Shown here in pieces: positions 53,280 through 63,904 of a stretch of 64,000 nt of DNA. Position 1 is the stretch's first letter, and each line of letters starts with the position of its first letter. The notes below the pieces were generated by a model. The model had not been told where the DNA came from and did no database searches. It saw nothing but the letters and a program-made list of their open reading frames with translations. Position numbers and translations under genes: made by a program. The stretch comes from Eurosta solidaginis (taxonomy: Eukaryota > Arthropoda > Insecta > Diptera > Tephritidae), in contig NC_090321.1 in the NCBI RefSeq assembly GCF_040869045.1, positions 78,029,183-78,093,182 on the forward strand, read 5' to 3'.

Positions 53280-54115
53280 CATATATCAAAATCCTCAGCA
53301 TCGAAAAAAAGTTTGATTAAGCCATGTCCGTTCGTCCGTTAACACGTTAACTTGTGCAAATATTGAGATATCTTCACCGAATTCGGTATACGGACTTATC
53401 TGGACCCAGAATAGATTGGTATTGAAAATGAGCGAATTCGATATCGAAAATTTAGAAAAACGAGATAATTCAAAAGCGAATACCGCTAAGCTAATGAAAT
53501 TTGGTAGGTGGTAAATTTCAAAAAAGTCTTGGAATATGGGCGTGGCACCACCCACATTTAGAGGAAGAAAATTTGAAAGTTTAACAAGCCGTAAATCAAA
53601 AGCCGCTATTCGCTTGAAATTTGGCGGAGGCACTATCCTTCCCAAATTATATAAACTGAGTGAAGATAATCAAAATCGGTTAAAGACCACGTCTACTTTT
53701 TCTTAATGTCTAACCGTAACAAAGTTTGCAATAACTCAATGGTATTTAATTACATTTGACTGTTATTCTACCTCGGTAGAGCTTCGGCTTCGTTGAGCTC
53801 AGGACAAAAATTAAACAAATTTTGAAAATGGGCGTGACCCTCCACTTTTTTTGTTACTATTTCCAAAAAACTTTCAATGCCATTAGGCGAACAAAACTCT
53901 CCCAATCCGAAAGAAATTTGGCATAAGCGCTTTTTCATAGCTGCACGTTTTTGTTCTGAAAATAAGCCTGCAAGCCACTACTGAAAGCCTTGCGCAGCCT
54001 TATAATACAACAAAACTACATTACAACACACAAAACCAACAACAACAGCATTTCAAGTGCACAGCTGGGTATGTAATGTTCGGTTTCACCCGAACTTAGA
54101 CTTTCATACTTGTTT
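53280..54115. repeat. Unclassified dispersed repeat-like stretch
   Basis: The stretch has the look of a common fly repeat: TCCGTTCGTCCGTTAACACG, TTGAGATATCTTCACCGAATTCGG, TCTGGACCCAGAATAG, two 'gggcgtg(g/a)c' blocks, and an end reading CTGGGTATGTAATGTTCGG with CACCCGAACTTAGAC. I recall such sequences as widely dispersed in flies but cannot name the class, and there is no second copy in this window. Confidence 0.4.
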
Positions 54116-55771
54116 TCTACCATATCTGAATGTATTTACATGTACGGTAATTCGCACATGACATTTGTTGGCTTTGGCCATGGTGCAAATGCGCACCTGG
54201 TGCTCTTATATTCACGCTACACAGACACACATATACACTCTTAACTAATACAGATAACATGCACTTGAAAATGTGGGACTGTCAGGTGCTTTCTTTATGC
54301 ATAACGCAAGCGCACACTCATAGCCATAGATAAATTAAACTTTTAAACAAAATATGAAGAACGCTTCAACTGCCGGAAAAGAGGAACCAAATCTTTGCTG
54401 TACGTTACACTAAAGGACATCAAGGTGATTAACAAAAGCAAATACACAAAGCACCAAATACAAAGTTTGTTTTGTTTTATATTGCAAAAATGTTAACTAA
54501 ATTGATAGCGAAGGGCTTTATTTTATTGTTATTGCTGATTGGCGCATTCGTACCAGCTCACATACTATGATACATATGTACATCACAGTAATATGAGAGC
54601 TTGTTTGTGCAATCGTATGTGTATGTGTGTGCACGGTTGGTGCACGAGCTCAGTAAAAAGTTGCACGCCATTACAGTATCCTGCAGTAAAATCAACTGGT
54701 TGAAAACTGATTCATTCATGAAATGACGTTAATCACAGATGATGGTGGATGTCAGTGGATAGAATCGGTGAATTGGCGATAAACATATAACGAATCAGTT
54801 GATCAATTTCCAAGCAACCGTTTGTTGGTGAAATCGATGTCCGGAAAGTCGCAGCTGATGAAACGGTGGATGTCAACGTAGGTTATTTATATGGTGGACT
54901 GGCCCCATAGGTAAGGTGGCGGTGAACACACCTGTGTCTGGGAGAAGGAGGGCCTAGGAACTATGTCTTCTCACGCCCAATCTCCGGACACACCAAAAAC
55001 TACTCAGCTTCCGAGGTCACCTACTGCTCAAAAGTGGCGGAATCACATCTGCTCACGCAAAGTGTTGGCGTAGGTCACGCCTTCGACGATATATCAAACG
55101 AAAACTGTTCCTACTACAGTATACATATGTAAGTCGTTATAAACATTTTGAGAAGTTTGCGAAACGCGGTTAGGGGACTGGTGCTCGAATGAAATGCTTG
55201 CTCATGCTCATTCGCTATTAGTGCTGCAATTTTTGGCTGCATCAGTAATTTGCGAATGATGAAAGCCTATCTATTTCGGACTAGTTCCATTGAAGTAGTA
55301 AAGTGAGTGTTTTCCTACAGAGTACGTACACAGGGATCCGCATTTATGACTTACACTGAATTGTGTTGTATGGTTTCCCTACTTTTATATAACTTTCGTG
55401 TTTTACGTTTTTTTTTGTGTAGCTTTTATCGATAAAACTTGTATTTTCAACGATCCTTGTTAACATTGTAATGATAAAATAGTATTTTGAAGTTTTATAT
55501 ACGCACAGACATGCCTACATATATATATTTTCGAAATTACTCTACAACTTTGTTGAGAGCAGTTGTTGTCAAGGTCTAACATTGGCTTCCAAGTATATAT
55601 CTCTGCAGGTATGTATGTATGTATTAGCTGTTGTTGTATGCAGAAAGTGTAACTAAAAATGAGAGTTTTGAAAATTTGCATTTGTATTAGGAATAAAAAA
55701 GTGTAAAAATAATTGAATTATGTTTACATTCACACATGACAAATGCTAATTTTTGAATTCTTCTTAGGTGC
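54116..55771. other. Spacer, no supported gene
   Basis: AT-rich with short low-complexity open frames (55460-55681). No gene or repeat is recognised. Confidence 0.3.
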
Positions 55772-55779
55772 ATGAGAAG

Positions 55780-55984
55780 CAAGGCGAATCCAGGTGGTGG
55801 CAAAGCGAATTCAACCAATTCGCCGTACAGAAGAATGTCAATTCAAAAGAAAATTTCAATTGATTGCGACTAACTGACATATTAAAGTACCCGGAGCTGT
55901 ATGGAAACTAATCAAGAAGAAGCAATCAGCTGTTGAGATAACAGCACCAGGTACTGAATTCGCGTAAAGGTTTAAAAAAGGTCG
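55780..55984 (-). mobile_element. hAT-like MITE, copy 4 (205 bp)
   Basis: It starts CAAGGCGAATCC and contains the family core (GCAAAGCGAATTCAACCAATTC, AACTGACAT, AGCAATCAGCTGTTGAGATAAC, GGTACTGAATTCGC). The flanks share ATGAGAAG (55772-55779 and 55985-55992). The right terminus is altered: the expected CGCCTTG is replaced by about 20 foreign bases before the target duplication. Confidence 0.8.
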
Positions 55985-55992
55985 ATGAGAAG

Positions 55993-56215
55993 TATTAAAG
56001 GCACTTCGAGTTCAGAAAGGCATGGAAATGTCAAATCATATTTATTTTGTTTCGTTTATTAAATTTTGGACAGCAATTAAAAATTTTTAATTATGTTTAA
56101 AAATTGCTTTGTTATTTTAGACTTCTTGTTCAATTGGGTTAGGCAAATTTCATTAAAGCTACCCGATAGGAGAAACTCATTTGGACTGCATGCAGGTCCG
56201 TTGTAATACAACCAA
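55993..56215. other. Short AT-rich spacer
   Basis: Nothing is recognised between the MITE and the next LINE end. Confidence 0.35.
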
Positions 56216-57155
56216 GTAGGTTAGGTTAGGTTGAACTGGCCGGGTCAATAAAGACCTCATATAGACTGAATGTGTCAATAGTGTTACCAGAATTTGTATG
56301 ACGACCAAACGAAGGACCCCAATCAGGTGCCAGTACTTATGTTACAGAATAACGCCCTTTTTTTGAAAAATGCTCAAAATTTTCTAGGACCTAGCTTAAC
56401 ACTGTGCAACAGCCGACTGGATATTGGACCGAACCCACTTTTTTATAGAGATTGAGGCTTATGTAGGCAAAGTACTATCTCCGTTTTTCGAAGTTAGCCT
56501 CCAAAAAATAGATATCGGCTTTCGAAGTTCGAAAATCAACATTTCGAAATTTTATTTTTTTGTTAACGCGTTCAGCAAATTAAAATAGTAAAAATGTGGT
56601 CGTGGACCCCTTTTTCTTTTATTTGAATGTCTGAATTCTTTCTTTGAAAAATTACAGTACGAGAAATTCCAGTGCAGAGTATGTGCATATCTGAAAGAAG
56701 GATCCACTATCATGGGACTATCTGACCTTTCACTTCGTATAACAGCTGTTATACTAAATTTCTCAAAAAAAAAAAAAAAAAGAATTCAACACTTCAAATA
56801 AGGGAAAAGAGCGGACCACGACCACATTTTTACATTTTTAATTTGCTGAACGCGTTAAGAAAAAAATAAAATTTCGAAATGTAGAATTTCGAACTTCGAA
56901 AGCCGATATCTATTTTTTGGAGGCTAACTTCGAAAAACGGAGATAGTACTTTTTATACCTAAGCCTCAATCTCCTCAAAACAGTTGGTTTAGTCCAATAC
57001 CCCGAAAAAAGTTGATTTTGTCGCATAGTGTAATTGCTAGGAGGCAGGACGGCACACATTGTGTTCAACCGTTTCTTCCTGCAGCTCACACTTTCTACAT
57101 CTGCCGTTACTGACGAGTCCTAACTTATAAGCATGTGACGCCAGAAGGCAGTGTA
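56216..57155 (-). mobile_element. LOA/I-type LINE 3' end, split by a foldback element
   Basis: The left part (56216-56399) begins GGTTAGGTTAGGTTGAACTGG and matches the 3' ends at 1222 and 42952. The right part (57031-57155) continues with the Cys-motif region (plus-strand ctcacactttctacatctgc). The two halves are separated exactly by a 631-base insertion. Beyond about 57155 the sequence changes abruptly into gypsy pol, so this copy is truncated there. Confidence 0.75.
56400..57030. mobile_element. Foldback DNA transposon, 631 bp, no coding capacity
   Basis: The element begins CACTGTGCAACAG and ends TGTCGCATAGTG. Its two arms of roughly 240 bases are inverted repeats of each other (for example the shared arm segments CTATCTCCGTTTTTCGAAG, AATAGATATCGGCTTTCG, AACGCGTTCAGCAAATTA, ATGTGGTCGTGG). 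The host LINE is restored exactly if the element and one copy of TAA are removed, so the target duplication is TAA (56397-56399 and 57031-57033). A 3-base duplication with CACT- ends fits PIF/Harbinger- or CACTA-type elements; which one is undecided. Confidence 0.85.
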
Positions 57156-57410
57156 CCAGTAATTGGAGAAGTAGCATTTGAAGTAGCAATTGGGAACGTC
57201 ACGGTACTACACAATTTTATAGTGGCAGGGATTGTTGATAAAATCATAATTCGAGTGGACTTCTTAATCGACCAAGGCATCAAGATCGATATCCAAAGCA
57301 AGACGATGAGATATAAGAACATGGATGTGCCACTTAATTTCGGATACGAGAGAGGCTACAGCAGTAAAGGAGTGTTGGTGGAAGAGAGTCAGCAAATACC
57401 ACCGAAATAA
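57135..57410 (+). pseudogene. N-terminal part of gypsy pol
   Basis: Starting within this frame at about 57155, residues such as IVDKIIIRVDFLIDQGIKID and IQSKTMRYKNMDVPLNFG correspond to the post-protease region in the deleted copy at 20298-20594. The first seven codons belong to LINE sequence. It ends at a TAA after QQIPPK. Confidence 0.6.
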
Positions 57411-57602
57411 GAAGCAGTAATCTGGGCAAAGGTTGATGGAGATTGTGGGACAAACAAATTGTGGGTTGTCGAAGCAGCAAACAAATCAACACCGAATGTA
57501 CTTGTAGCGAAAACCCTGGCTATAATTAAATAAGATGGACGTATTCCGGTAAGAGTACTCAATGAGTTCAAGTCACCACTCAAACTGACCAAAGGAGCTA
57601 TA

Positions 57603-57860
57603 TTGGGAAGATGCCAAGAGGCTGAAGTAGTTATTAACTGTGAGCAGCTCCAGGAACACGTTTCAACTAGCAAGACTAATCTTTCAAATGACATCACGGC
57701 ATGGACGGAGGGGCTAGAGGAAGCCTATCAGAGTAAGGCAAAACAACTGCTCATAAAGTACGCGAACATATTTGACCAACATGGCTCCAAACCAAGCCGC
57801 ACCAACGTTGTGAAACATCAAATTGACACTGGAGATGCGAGGCCGATCCGTCAAGCTCCT
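57603..57860 (+). pseudogene. Pol linker before reverse transcriptase
   Basis: The frame encodes a segment with KQLLIKYANIFDQHGSKP and VVKHQIDTGDARPIRQAP, the typical stretch leading into gypsy reverse transcriptase. It is cut by the retroposon insertion at 57861, whose target duplication lies in the RQAP codons. Confidence 0.65.
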
Positions 57861-58272
57861 GTTGTTTTTGTTGTTGTAGCGATAAAGTTGCTCCCCGAAG
57901 GCTTTGGGGAGTGTTATCGATGTGATGGTCCTTTGCCGGATACAGATCCGGTACGCTCCGGTAACATAGCACCATTAAGGTGCTAGCCCGACCATCGCGG
58001 GAACGATTTATATGGCCACAATAAACCTTCAGACCATCCCTCCCCGCCCCCAAGTTCCATGAGGAGCTTGGGGTCGTCAGAGCCTCGTTTGTTAGTAAAA
58101 CTGGATTCGCCACGGATAGGTGAGGTTGACAATTGGATTTGGAGAAGCTATATATTGCGCTGGCAGCCTGAAAGGGTTGCGCTACACAGCCCCTTGAATC
58201 TGGTATTTTAGTCGCCTCTTACGACAGGCATACCTTCCGTGGGTATATTCTGACTCCCTAATCCGCTGGGGA
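57861..58272 (-). mobile_element. Retroposon of the GTACCGGATC family with 13-bp target duplication
   Basis: This is a 412-base insertion in gypsy pol, flanked by CCGTCAAGCTCCT (57848-57860 and 58273-58285). On the minus strand it ends in TACAACAACAAAAACAAC, a CAA-type tail. It has no open frame of note. It could be a SINE-like non-autonomous element or a 5'-truncated LINE. Related 3' parts are at 49262-49500, 52206-52400 and 63788-63898. Confidence 0.82.
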
Positions 58273-58475
58273 CCGTCAAGCTCCTCATAGTGTTCCACTG
58301 GCGGAGCGGGAAGTTGTGAGTCAAATCATATAAGAAATGAGCGACAGCGGCGTCATCGAACCGTCAGCTAGTCCATGGAGCTCACCGTTGGTACTTGTGA
58401 AGAAGAAGGATGGAAAATGAGGTTTTGCGTGGACTACCGGAAGTTGAATGACGTCACGAAAAAGGATAGCTACCA

Positions 58476-59021
58476 TTGCCAAGGATTGACGATACTCTGG
58501 ACTCGTTATCTGGTACGAAATGCTTTTCCACGCTGGACTTGAAAAGCGGCTACTGGCAAGTGGAGGTGAAGGAGGAAGATAAAGAGAAAACAGCCTTCAG
58601 TGTCGGTGATGGTCTTTGGCAATTTACAGTGATGCCTTTTGGACTTTGTAATGCACCATCTACTTTTGAGAGACTCATGGACCAGGTACTGAAAGGACTA
58701 CATTGGAAAACATGCTTGGTGTACCTGGACGACATCATCGTATTGGGGAAGAACTTTGATGAAAATCTGAAGAATGTGGAGGAAGTTTTCCAGAGAATAG
58801 CTGGCGCTGGTCTGAAGTTAAGTCCCAAAAAGTGTTCGCTGTTTAAAGAGGAAGTAAATTACTTGGGTCACAAGGTAACGACAAAGGGCATCTGCACTGC
58901 GAACGAAAAGATAGCGGCTGTAAAGGATTGGCCAAGGTCACAGAACATACATGAATTGAGAAGTTTCCTTGGGCTGATATTACCGCCGGTTTGTACCAAA
59001 CTTTGCCAGCGTAGCACATAG
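58476..59021 (+). pseudogene. Gypsy reverse transcriptase
   Basis: This 181-residue frame has MPRIDDTLDSLSGTKCFSTL followed by DLKSGYWQVEV (first catalytic Asp), MPFGLCNAPSTFERLMDQVL, the active-site VYLDDIIVLG, LKLSPKKCSLF and NYLGHKVTTKGI. These are the conserved blocks of Ty3/gypsy reverse transcriptase. Its first part (VKKKDG, FCVDYRKLNDVT) lies in another frame at about 58400-58460, and the end runs out of frame at about 58985. Confidence 0.82.
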
Positions 59022-59057
59022 TTTCCAAGAGCTTACAAGAAAAAATAAAGCTTTTCA

Positions 59058-59540
59058 ATGGAAGAAGGAGCAAGAAGTGGCTCTCCAAACATTGAAAGAG
59101 CGTTTGTGCACTGCCCCAATGTTGGCATATCCGATTCCAGGAGCAACGTTTATTCTAGATACAGATGCGAGTGGAACTATTGCGTTACACGGAGAGAGCT
59201 GTTGGCATTGGTGGAGTGCATTAAATATTTTCACAAGTACCTGCACGGCCAGAGATTCCGCGTCAGGACAGATCACGCAGCGTTGAAATGGCTCCTGCAG
59301 TTCCGTAATCCGGAAGGTCAATTGGCACGGTGGATCGAGCGACTCCAAAGCTATGACTTATCCATTGAGCATCGAAAAGGCAATACCCATGGAAATGCTG
59401 ATGCAATGTCACGAAGACCATCTAGTTTGGAATGCAAACACTGTTCAAAAGCCGAGGCTAAAGAAGACATTATAGATGTCCGGCTAATGACTATAACGTC
59501 TACGGATGAATGGGACAAGGAACAACTAAGGAAGTGTTAG
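59058..59540 (+). pseudogene. RNase H of gypsy element
   Basis: Two overlapping frames cover the RNase H. One (59077-59200) has TLKERLCTAPMLAYPIPGAT and ILDTDASG. The other carries YCVTRRELLALVECIKYFH, RVRTDHAALKWL and HRKGNTHGNADAMSRRP. A deletion between DASG and CVTRREL removed part of the domain. Confidence 0.75.
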
Positions 59541-59567
59541 CTAGAAGATACAGATCTGTCACATGTT

Positions 59568-60098
59568 ATGCTAGGGCTCGAACAAAAGGAAACACCAAAT
59601 AGAGAGATGTCAGCAGAGAGTCCCATTGCGAAATCATATTGGGCACAGTGGAACAGTTTAGAATTGATATCCGGTTGCTTGGATCGAGTATGGGAGAGTG
59701 AGGATGGTCAATACAAGAAGAAACTGATAGTTGTTCCCAGGAAAAGGATTCCTGACGTGCTCAGCGAGCTGCATAATGGTCCAAGCGGAAGTGTTCTTGG
59801 AATCACGAAGACGCTCGAGAAGATTAAGCAGAGATTCTATTGGGTTGGTTTCCGCCAATCGGTCACCGAATGGATTGCCAACTGCGAGGTTTGCAGCAGA
59901 ACGAAAGGGCCCAAAACACGAAGTCACGGCCAGATGAAGCAGTATATTTCACGTGCACAATTTGAAAGGATCGCCATGGATGTCGCAGGTCCATTTCCTA
60001 CTAGCAACCGCGGAAACAAATACGTGCTGGTGGTTATGGATTATTTCACTAATGCCCAGAGGTATACCCAATCCCAAATCAAGAAGCGGAAACAGTAG
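59568..60098 (+). pseudogene. Integrase N-terminal half of gypsy element
   Basis: The segment has LHNGPSGSVLGITKTLEKIK (the second His of the HHCC finger is lost), RFYWVGFRQSVTEWIANC, CEVCSRTKGP (the CxxC), then RIAMDVAGPFPTS with the first core Asp and NKYVLVVMDYFT. A frameshift follows. The second core Asp is readable at about 60150 (ELHSDQ), but the segment that should hold the catalytic Glu is deleted near 60200-60230. Confidence 0.78.
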
Positions 60099-60267
60099 CA
60101 GAAGTGGTTACAAATGATTGGGTTGCAAGGTATGGTGTACCAATGGAGTTACATTCTGACCAAAGTAGGAATTTCGAATCAGCGGTGTTTCAAGAAATGT
60201 GTAAGAAGCACTTAAGGAGGAGCGCTTAAGGAAAGTAGTCGACAAGTATACACATATATCATTATTC

Positions 60268-60591
60268 TTGATGGCTTACCGATCGGCAGTGCATGAAACA
60301 ACGGGCCAAACTCCCGCAAAGGTAATTTTTGGCAATGACCTTCGGCTGCCAGCTGATTTGAACTTTGGGATAGATGCCGATGCGGAGAGAAATACCAAGA
60401 AATCCATTGGTGTCTTGGAAGAAGAGATGAGAGAAATACACGATCTTGTAAGGCGACGAACGAAGATTATGAGTGACAAGATGAAAGCCAGATACGATAA
60501 AGTAATTAATTCGGATGGTTTTCAGGAAGGAGATTTGGTGCTGTTATACAACCCACAACGGAAAAAGGTTTGTCCCGAAATTGCAGTGTAA
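60268..60591 (+). pseudogene. Integrase C-terminal part of gypsy element
   Basis: The frame starts MMAYRSAVHETTGQTPAKVI and includes LRLPADLNFGIDADAE, the KMKARYDKVINSDGFQEGDL block and LLYNPQRKK. A frameshift follows; the WEGPYKVVKRLNDVVYRIQT region continues in the next frame to about 60720. It matches the integrase end at 19910-20185. Confidence 0.75.
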
Positions 60592-60759
60592 TTGGGAAGG
60601 CCCATACAAAGTTGTAAAACGGCTCAACGATGTAGTTTACCGAATACAAACCATTGGTAAACCATGAACCAAAATGAAAGTGGTTCATCTGGAAAGGCTG
60701 GCGGCGTTTAGATCGAGAGAGTTGTCTGACCGGACCGATCAGACTTGGGTGAAGGGCAG

Positions 60760-61377
60760 TGTGACGAATATTAGTAACACTAAGGGATACTATCATCTCT
60801 AAGCCGATACTAAGCAGTCACTTCTATGTACATAAACAAATCAATCATTATGTCTGCATATATGTACATACAAGCAGCGGAGAGATACGCACAAACACAT
60901 GCATATATCGGAGATACTCACAAAAGTATGCAATCATCGGAGAGGTAGTACTCACTTATACACATGCATATATGTATCTGACATACTCACAAAAGTATGC
61001 AATCATCGGAGAGTTAGTACTCACATAAAGGTACACATGCATATATCTGAGATACTCACAAAAGTATGCAATCGTCAGCTGAAGTACTCATATATACACA
61101 TGCATATATCTGGTTACTAAGTAGTAAATTCTAGAAGAATAAACGCCTAGAAGTATGCGAACGAGACAGCAGAAAGTATAAAAGGAGCGGAAGCTGAGTA
61201 ATCATGAATCAGTTTGATTTGAACACGCTATTAGTTGTGAAGTGCAGTATAATCGTTAAGTAGTCTAATAAAGTCAATTTTGGCATACAGAATATTGGAG
61301 TGTTTTATTCAACAGTTTAGCGATACGAACGTTAGTAGAAGGTGTAAAATAAGCAGGAATTCACTAAATTCGTTACA
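60760..61377 (+). repeat. 3' LTR with internal tandem repeat
   Basis: This 618-base LTR begins TGTGACGAATATTAG and ends ATTCGTTACA. A unit of about 65 bases (CACATGCATATAT, then GATACTCACAAAAGTATGC, then GTACTCA) is repeated, with starts at about 60896, 60961, 61034 and 61097. This explains why the LTR is longer than the 482 bases of the copy at 36335-36816, which has one unit. Confidence 0.83.
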
Positions 61378-61900
61378 ATATATAAAATTAACGATTTTAT
61401 ATGTATTTAGAGTCGATGACTAGAGATATTATTTCCTTCCTCTTTTTCCTTTATTGCTCATCTCCATGTTTTGATAAGTTGGTTGTGGTTATGAATACTT
61501 ATTATCTATAAAGATACTACAATATTCACCTTTTGGTATGTAAGCAGAGTTACAGTATGATCGTTAAGTAGTCTAATAAAGTCAATTTTGGAATACAGAA
61601 TATTGGAGTGTTTTATTCAACAGTTTAGCGATACGAACGTTAGTAGAAGGTGTAAAATAAGCAGGAATTCACTAAATTCGTTACAATATAAAAATTAACG
61701 ATTTTATATGTATTTAAAGTCGATGACTAGAGATATTATTTCCTTGTTGAATAAAAGACGTGTTACGGTGTTCAATGTTCTTCCTCTTTTTCCTTTATTG
61801 CTCATCTCCATGTTTTGATAAGTTGGTTGTGGTTATTAATACTTATTATCTATAAAGATACTACAATATTCACCTTTTGGCATGTAAGCAGAGTTACAGT
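61245..61900 (+). repeat. Tandem duplication covering the LTR end and flank
   Basis: The sequence from about 61249 to 61555 (LTR end plus about 175 bases of flank) is repeated at about 61558-61900. Unit 2 has some 35 extra bases (gttgaataaaagacgtgttacgg region, about 61746-61780) that unit 1 lacks. Otherwise the copies are nearly identical. Confidence 0.8.
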
Positions 61901-62035
61901 ATGTTTACAGTACGTTTACAATTTGCATCTTTACAACTCAGCCAATCCTGATAACGGATCGACTTCGATCACAGAAAGGACTTAAAGTAACTAGTCAATC
62001 CGTAGGGGATCATGCTCTGGTTCGTCAGTACACTG

Positions 62036-62510
62036 TAATAAATTGGACCGAAAATGTTTTTAAACGCCGATGTATAGCGTTAAAATGCGATTGATATTAT
62101 TTTGGAATTGTCTTTCCTTTTATACAAAATTATCTATTCTACACATACGTATTTACACTAATACTAATACATTACATTCTTAAGATTTACATACTGAGTC
62201 AGCATATTAGTTTGACCTACTTTAACAAATATAACTGTATAAATATTTTGGCAGGCGCATTGACGCGGTCACGCTATTAACAAACTCGTCAATGCGCCGG
62301 TAGAAATGTAACCGTATACAGGTCTTGCTGTCGGCATTAGTAAGTGATGTTGGACTCCCGCTGCGTTGGGGTAAACGAAATGTATATAGGTCGATATTGC
62401 AATGTGAATGCAATATGGGGGTCTGCATAGAAAGTACATTGGCGTATTAGAGTATGCTGCATAATACTACAAACGTATTGACATAAGGAGGTACCCTGCA
62501 TAATACTACA
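62036..62510 (-). repeat. Probable 3' LTR of a 412/mdg1-like element
   Basis: On the minus strand the sequence after 62511 reads AAGGTGGATGG (a polypurine tract), then TGTAGTATTATGCAGG, a plausible LTR start. A TGTAATAAATTGG at 62036 would be its other end, giving about 475 bases. A 15-base direct repeat CTGCATAATACTACA occurs twice near 62458-62510. Without the other LTR the borders are a proposal. Confidence 0.5.
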
Positions 62511-63299
62511 CCATCCACCTTAAAAAGAAAACAGCGTATATGACATTTTCAGAGTCTTAATGACTCACTTTAGTTTTGCTTGAATAAGAAAAGGATTTTA
62601 ATTGCTTTTAGGTTATACTATAATTTATTGCATAGCGGTTACTTTATATGGGAAACAAAGAGTTATTTACATTATTTTCTGTATACATTTGTTTCCAATA
62701 TGCTGAATTTTGTTATTAACATTTTTTTTGTATGTTTGTATGTTTAAAATTATGAGTAATGTTTCACATCAAGTGTTATCTATTGAAATTTGTTGTTACA
62801 TATCAGAATTTTAAGTGTGTCGACCCACTTAAAATCTGCTTATGTTTACAAATTTATATTTAATATTTAGGAAGTAACGGTAACTTGATGCCAACATGAA
62901 TTTGTATGTTTTTTTTTTGTGATTTTGTTTTTTTACATTTTCTTTCTTATGTATCTATTGTGCTGATTTTTGTTTAGCGAGTAAAGTGGAATGCTTTGTG
63001 TAGGAAAAAAAATAGTTTGTTTTGAATTATGTGACTTACTAGCAGGTGTTTTATATTGGTTTTAGCCTATTCTTATGGACTATTATTTCCTTATTTTTAT
63101 TATTCCTATCGCTATTTTCTACTCTATGGGGTATTAATGTGAAATTGTTATTTTTACAAATTTTCTTTTCCTTATACTGTCCCTTATACTTATTATCTAA
63201 CTTATGACCCGGGTCATTTCTAACTAATACTAGGTCACCTATACTTATTTCCTTACTGTAGCTACTTCTATAATAGTTGGTTTTTTGTTTTTCTTTAGT
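62511..63299 (-). other. 3' untranslated part of a 412/mdg1-like element
   Basis: This AT-rich stretch lies between the integrase end and the probable LTR, with no open frame and no envelope-like coding. Confidence 0.4.
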
Positions 63300-63787
63300 C
63301 TATTGGACTAATTTCCTAGCTCGTTGTTGGCCTATTTGTAGTCTGTATTTTATTTCTTTATCATAAGCCTCGTGATTATACACTGGGCTTATTTTATTTT
63401 CATCTAGAAATTCGTAGGTCGGGTGGTTTTTCGCGAATATAAGCTCGTAAGGACAATACCCGTGTACGGTGGATGGCGTCGTATTGTAACAGTACGCGAA
63501 ATACCTGAGGTATTCATCCCAATCATCTTTGTCACTGGATATGTATGAACGTACATATTCATTAAACGTTCTGTGACTACGCTCTACAGTGCCCAAAGTT
63601 TGATGATGGTATGGTGTTGAGGCTTTATGCTCAATTTTTAGCAGTTTACCATGTCTGTTACGATTGTTTTCATGCAACCATAAGTCAGAATGAAGTGCTC
63701 GAATACGGCTTTAGCATCTGTTATCGCATGTTTGCTCGGGACTGGGATTGCTACCAAGTATTTGGTGAGATCGCATATAATGGTAAC
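63300..63787 (-). pseudogene. Integrase core and tail of a 412/mdg1-like element
   Basis: The open frame 63677-63300 contains STPYHHQTLGTVERSHRTFN with the catalytic Glu, then DDWDEYLRYFAYCYNTTPST, VHGYCPYELIF and a basic tail. In another frame upstream, 63787-63660 reads as TIICDLTKYLVAIPVPSK and CMKTIVTDM, holding both core Asp residues. A frameshift or deletion near 63650 separates the two. The element's 5' part is cut off by an insertion at 63788. Confidence 0.78.
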
Positions 63788-63898
63788 TGCATATTGTTGT
63801 TGTTGTTGTAGCGATAAGGTTGGTCCCCGAAGGCTTTGTGTTATCGATGTGATGGTCCTTTGCCGGATACAGATCCGGTACGCTCCGGTACCACATCA
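63788..63898 (-). repeat. Retroposon 3' end (GTACCGGATC family), fused to LINE sequence
   Basis: The stretch from TTGTTGTTGTTGTAGCG to GATCCGGTACGCTCCGGTA matches 57861-57965. On the minus strand it is a CAA-tailed 3' end inserted in the integrase frame. Directly beyond it (63905-64000) the sequence is from a different LINE family. Confidence 0.75.
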
Positions 63899-63904
63899 CC
63901 GTAT

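Larger units (their letters stand above)
57156..61377 (+). mobile_element. 3' half of a SAP-Gag family gypsy element
   Basis: From left to right: the N-terminal region of pol (57160-57410), connecting sequence with stops, reverse transcriptase (58476-59021 with earlier parts near 58380-58460), RNase H in two frames, integrase (59568-60098 and 60268-60591), a polypurine tract (gggtgaagggcag) and the 3' LTR (60760-61377). gag, protease and the 5' LTR are missing; the left border joins a LINE end directly. A 412-base retroposon is inserted at 57861-58272. Many stops and deletions show it is inactive. Confidence 0.85.

Noticed and set aside
60899..61120. 73-codon repeated open frame (MHISEILTKVCNHRR units)
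   Set aside because: It is the translation of the tandem repeat inside the LTR, not a protein gene.
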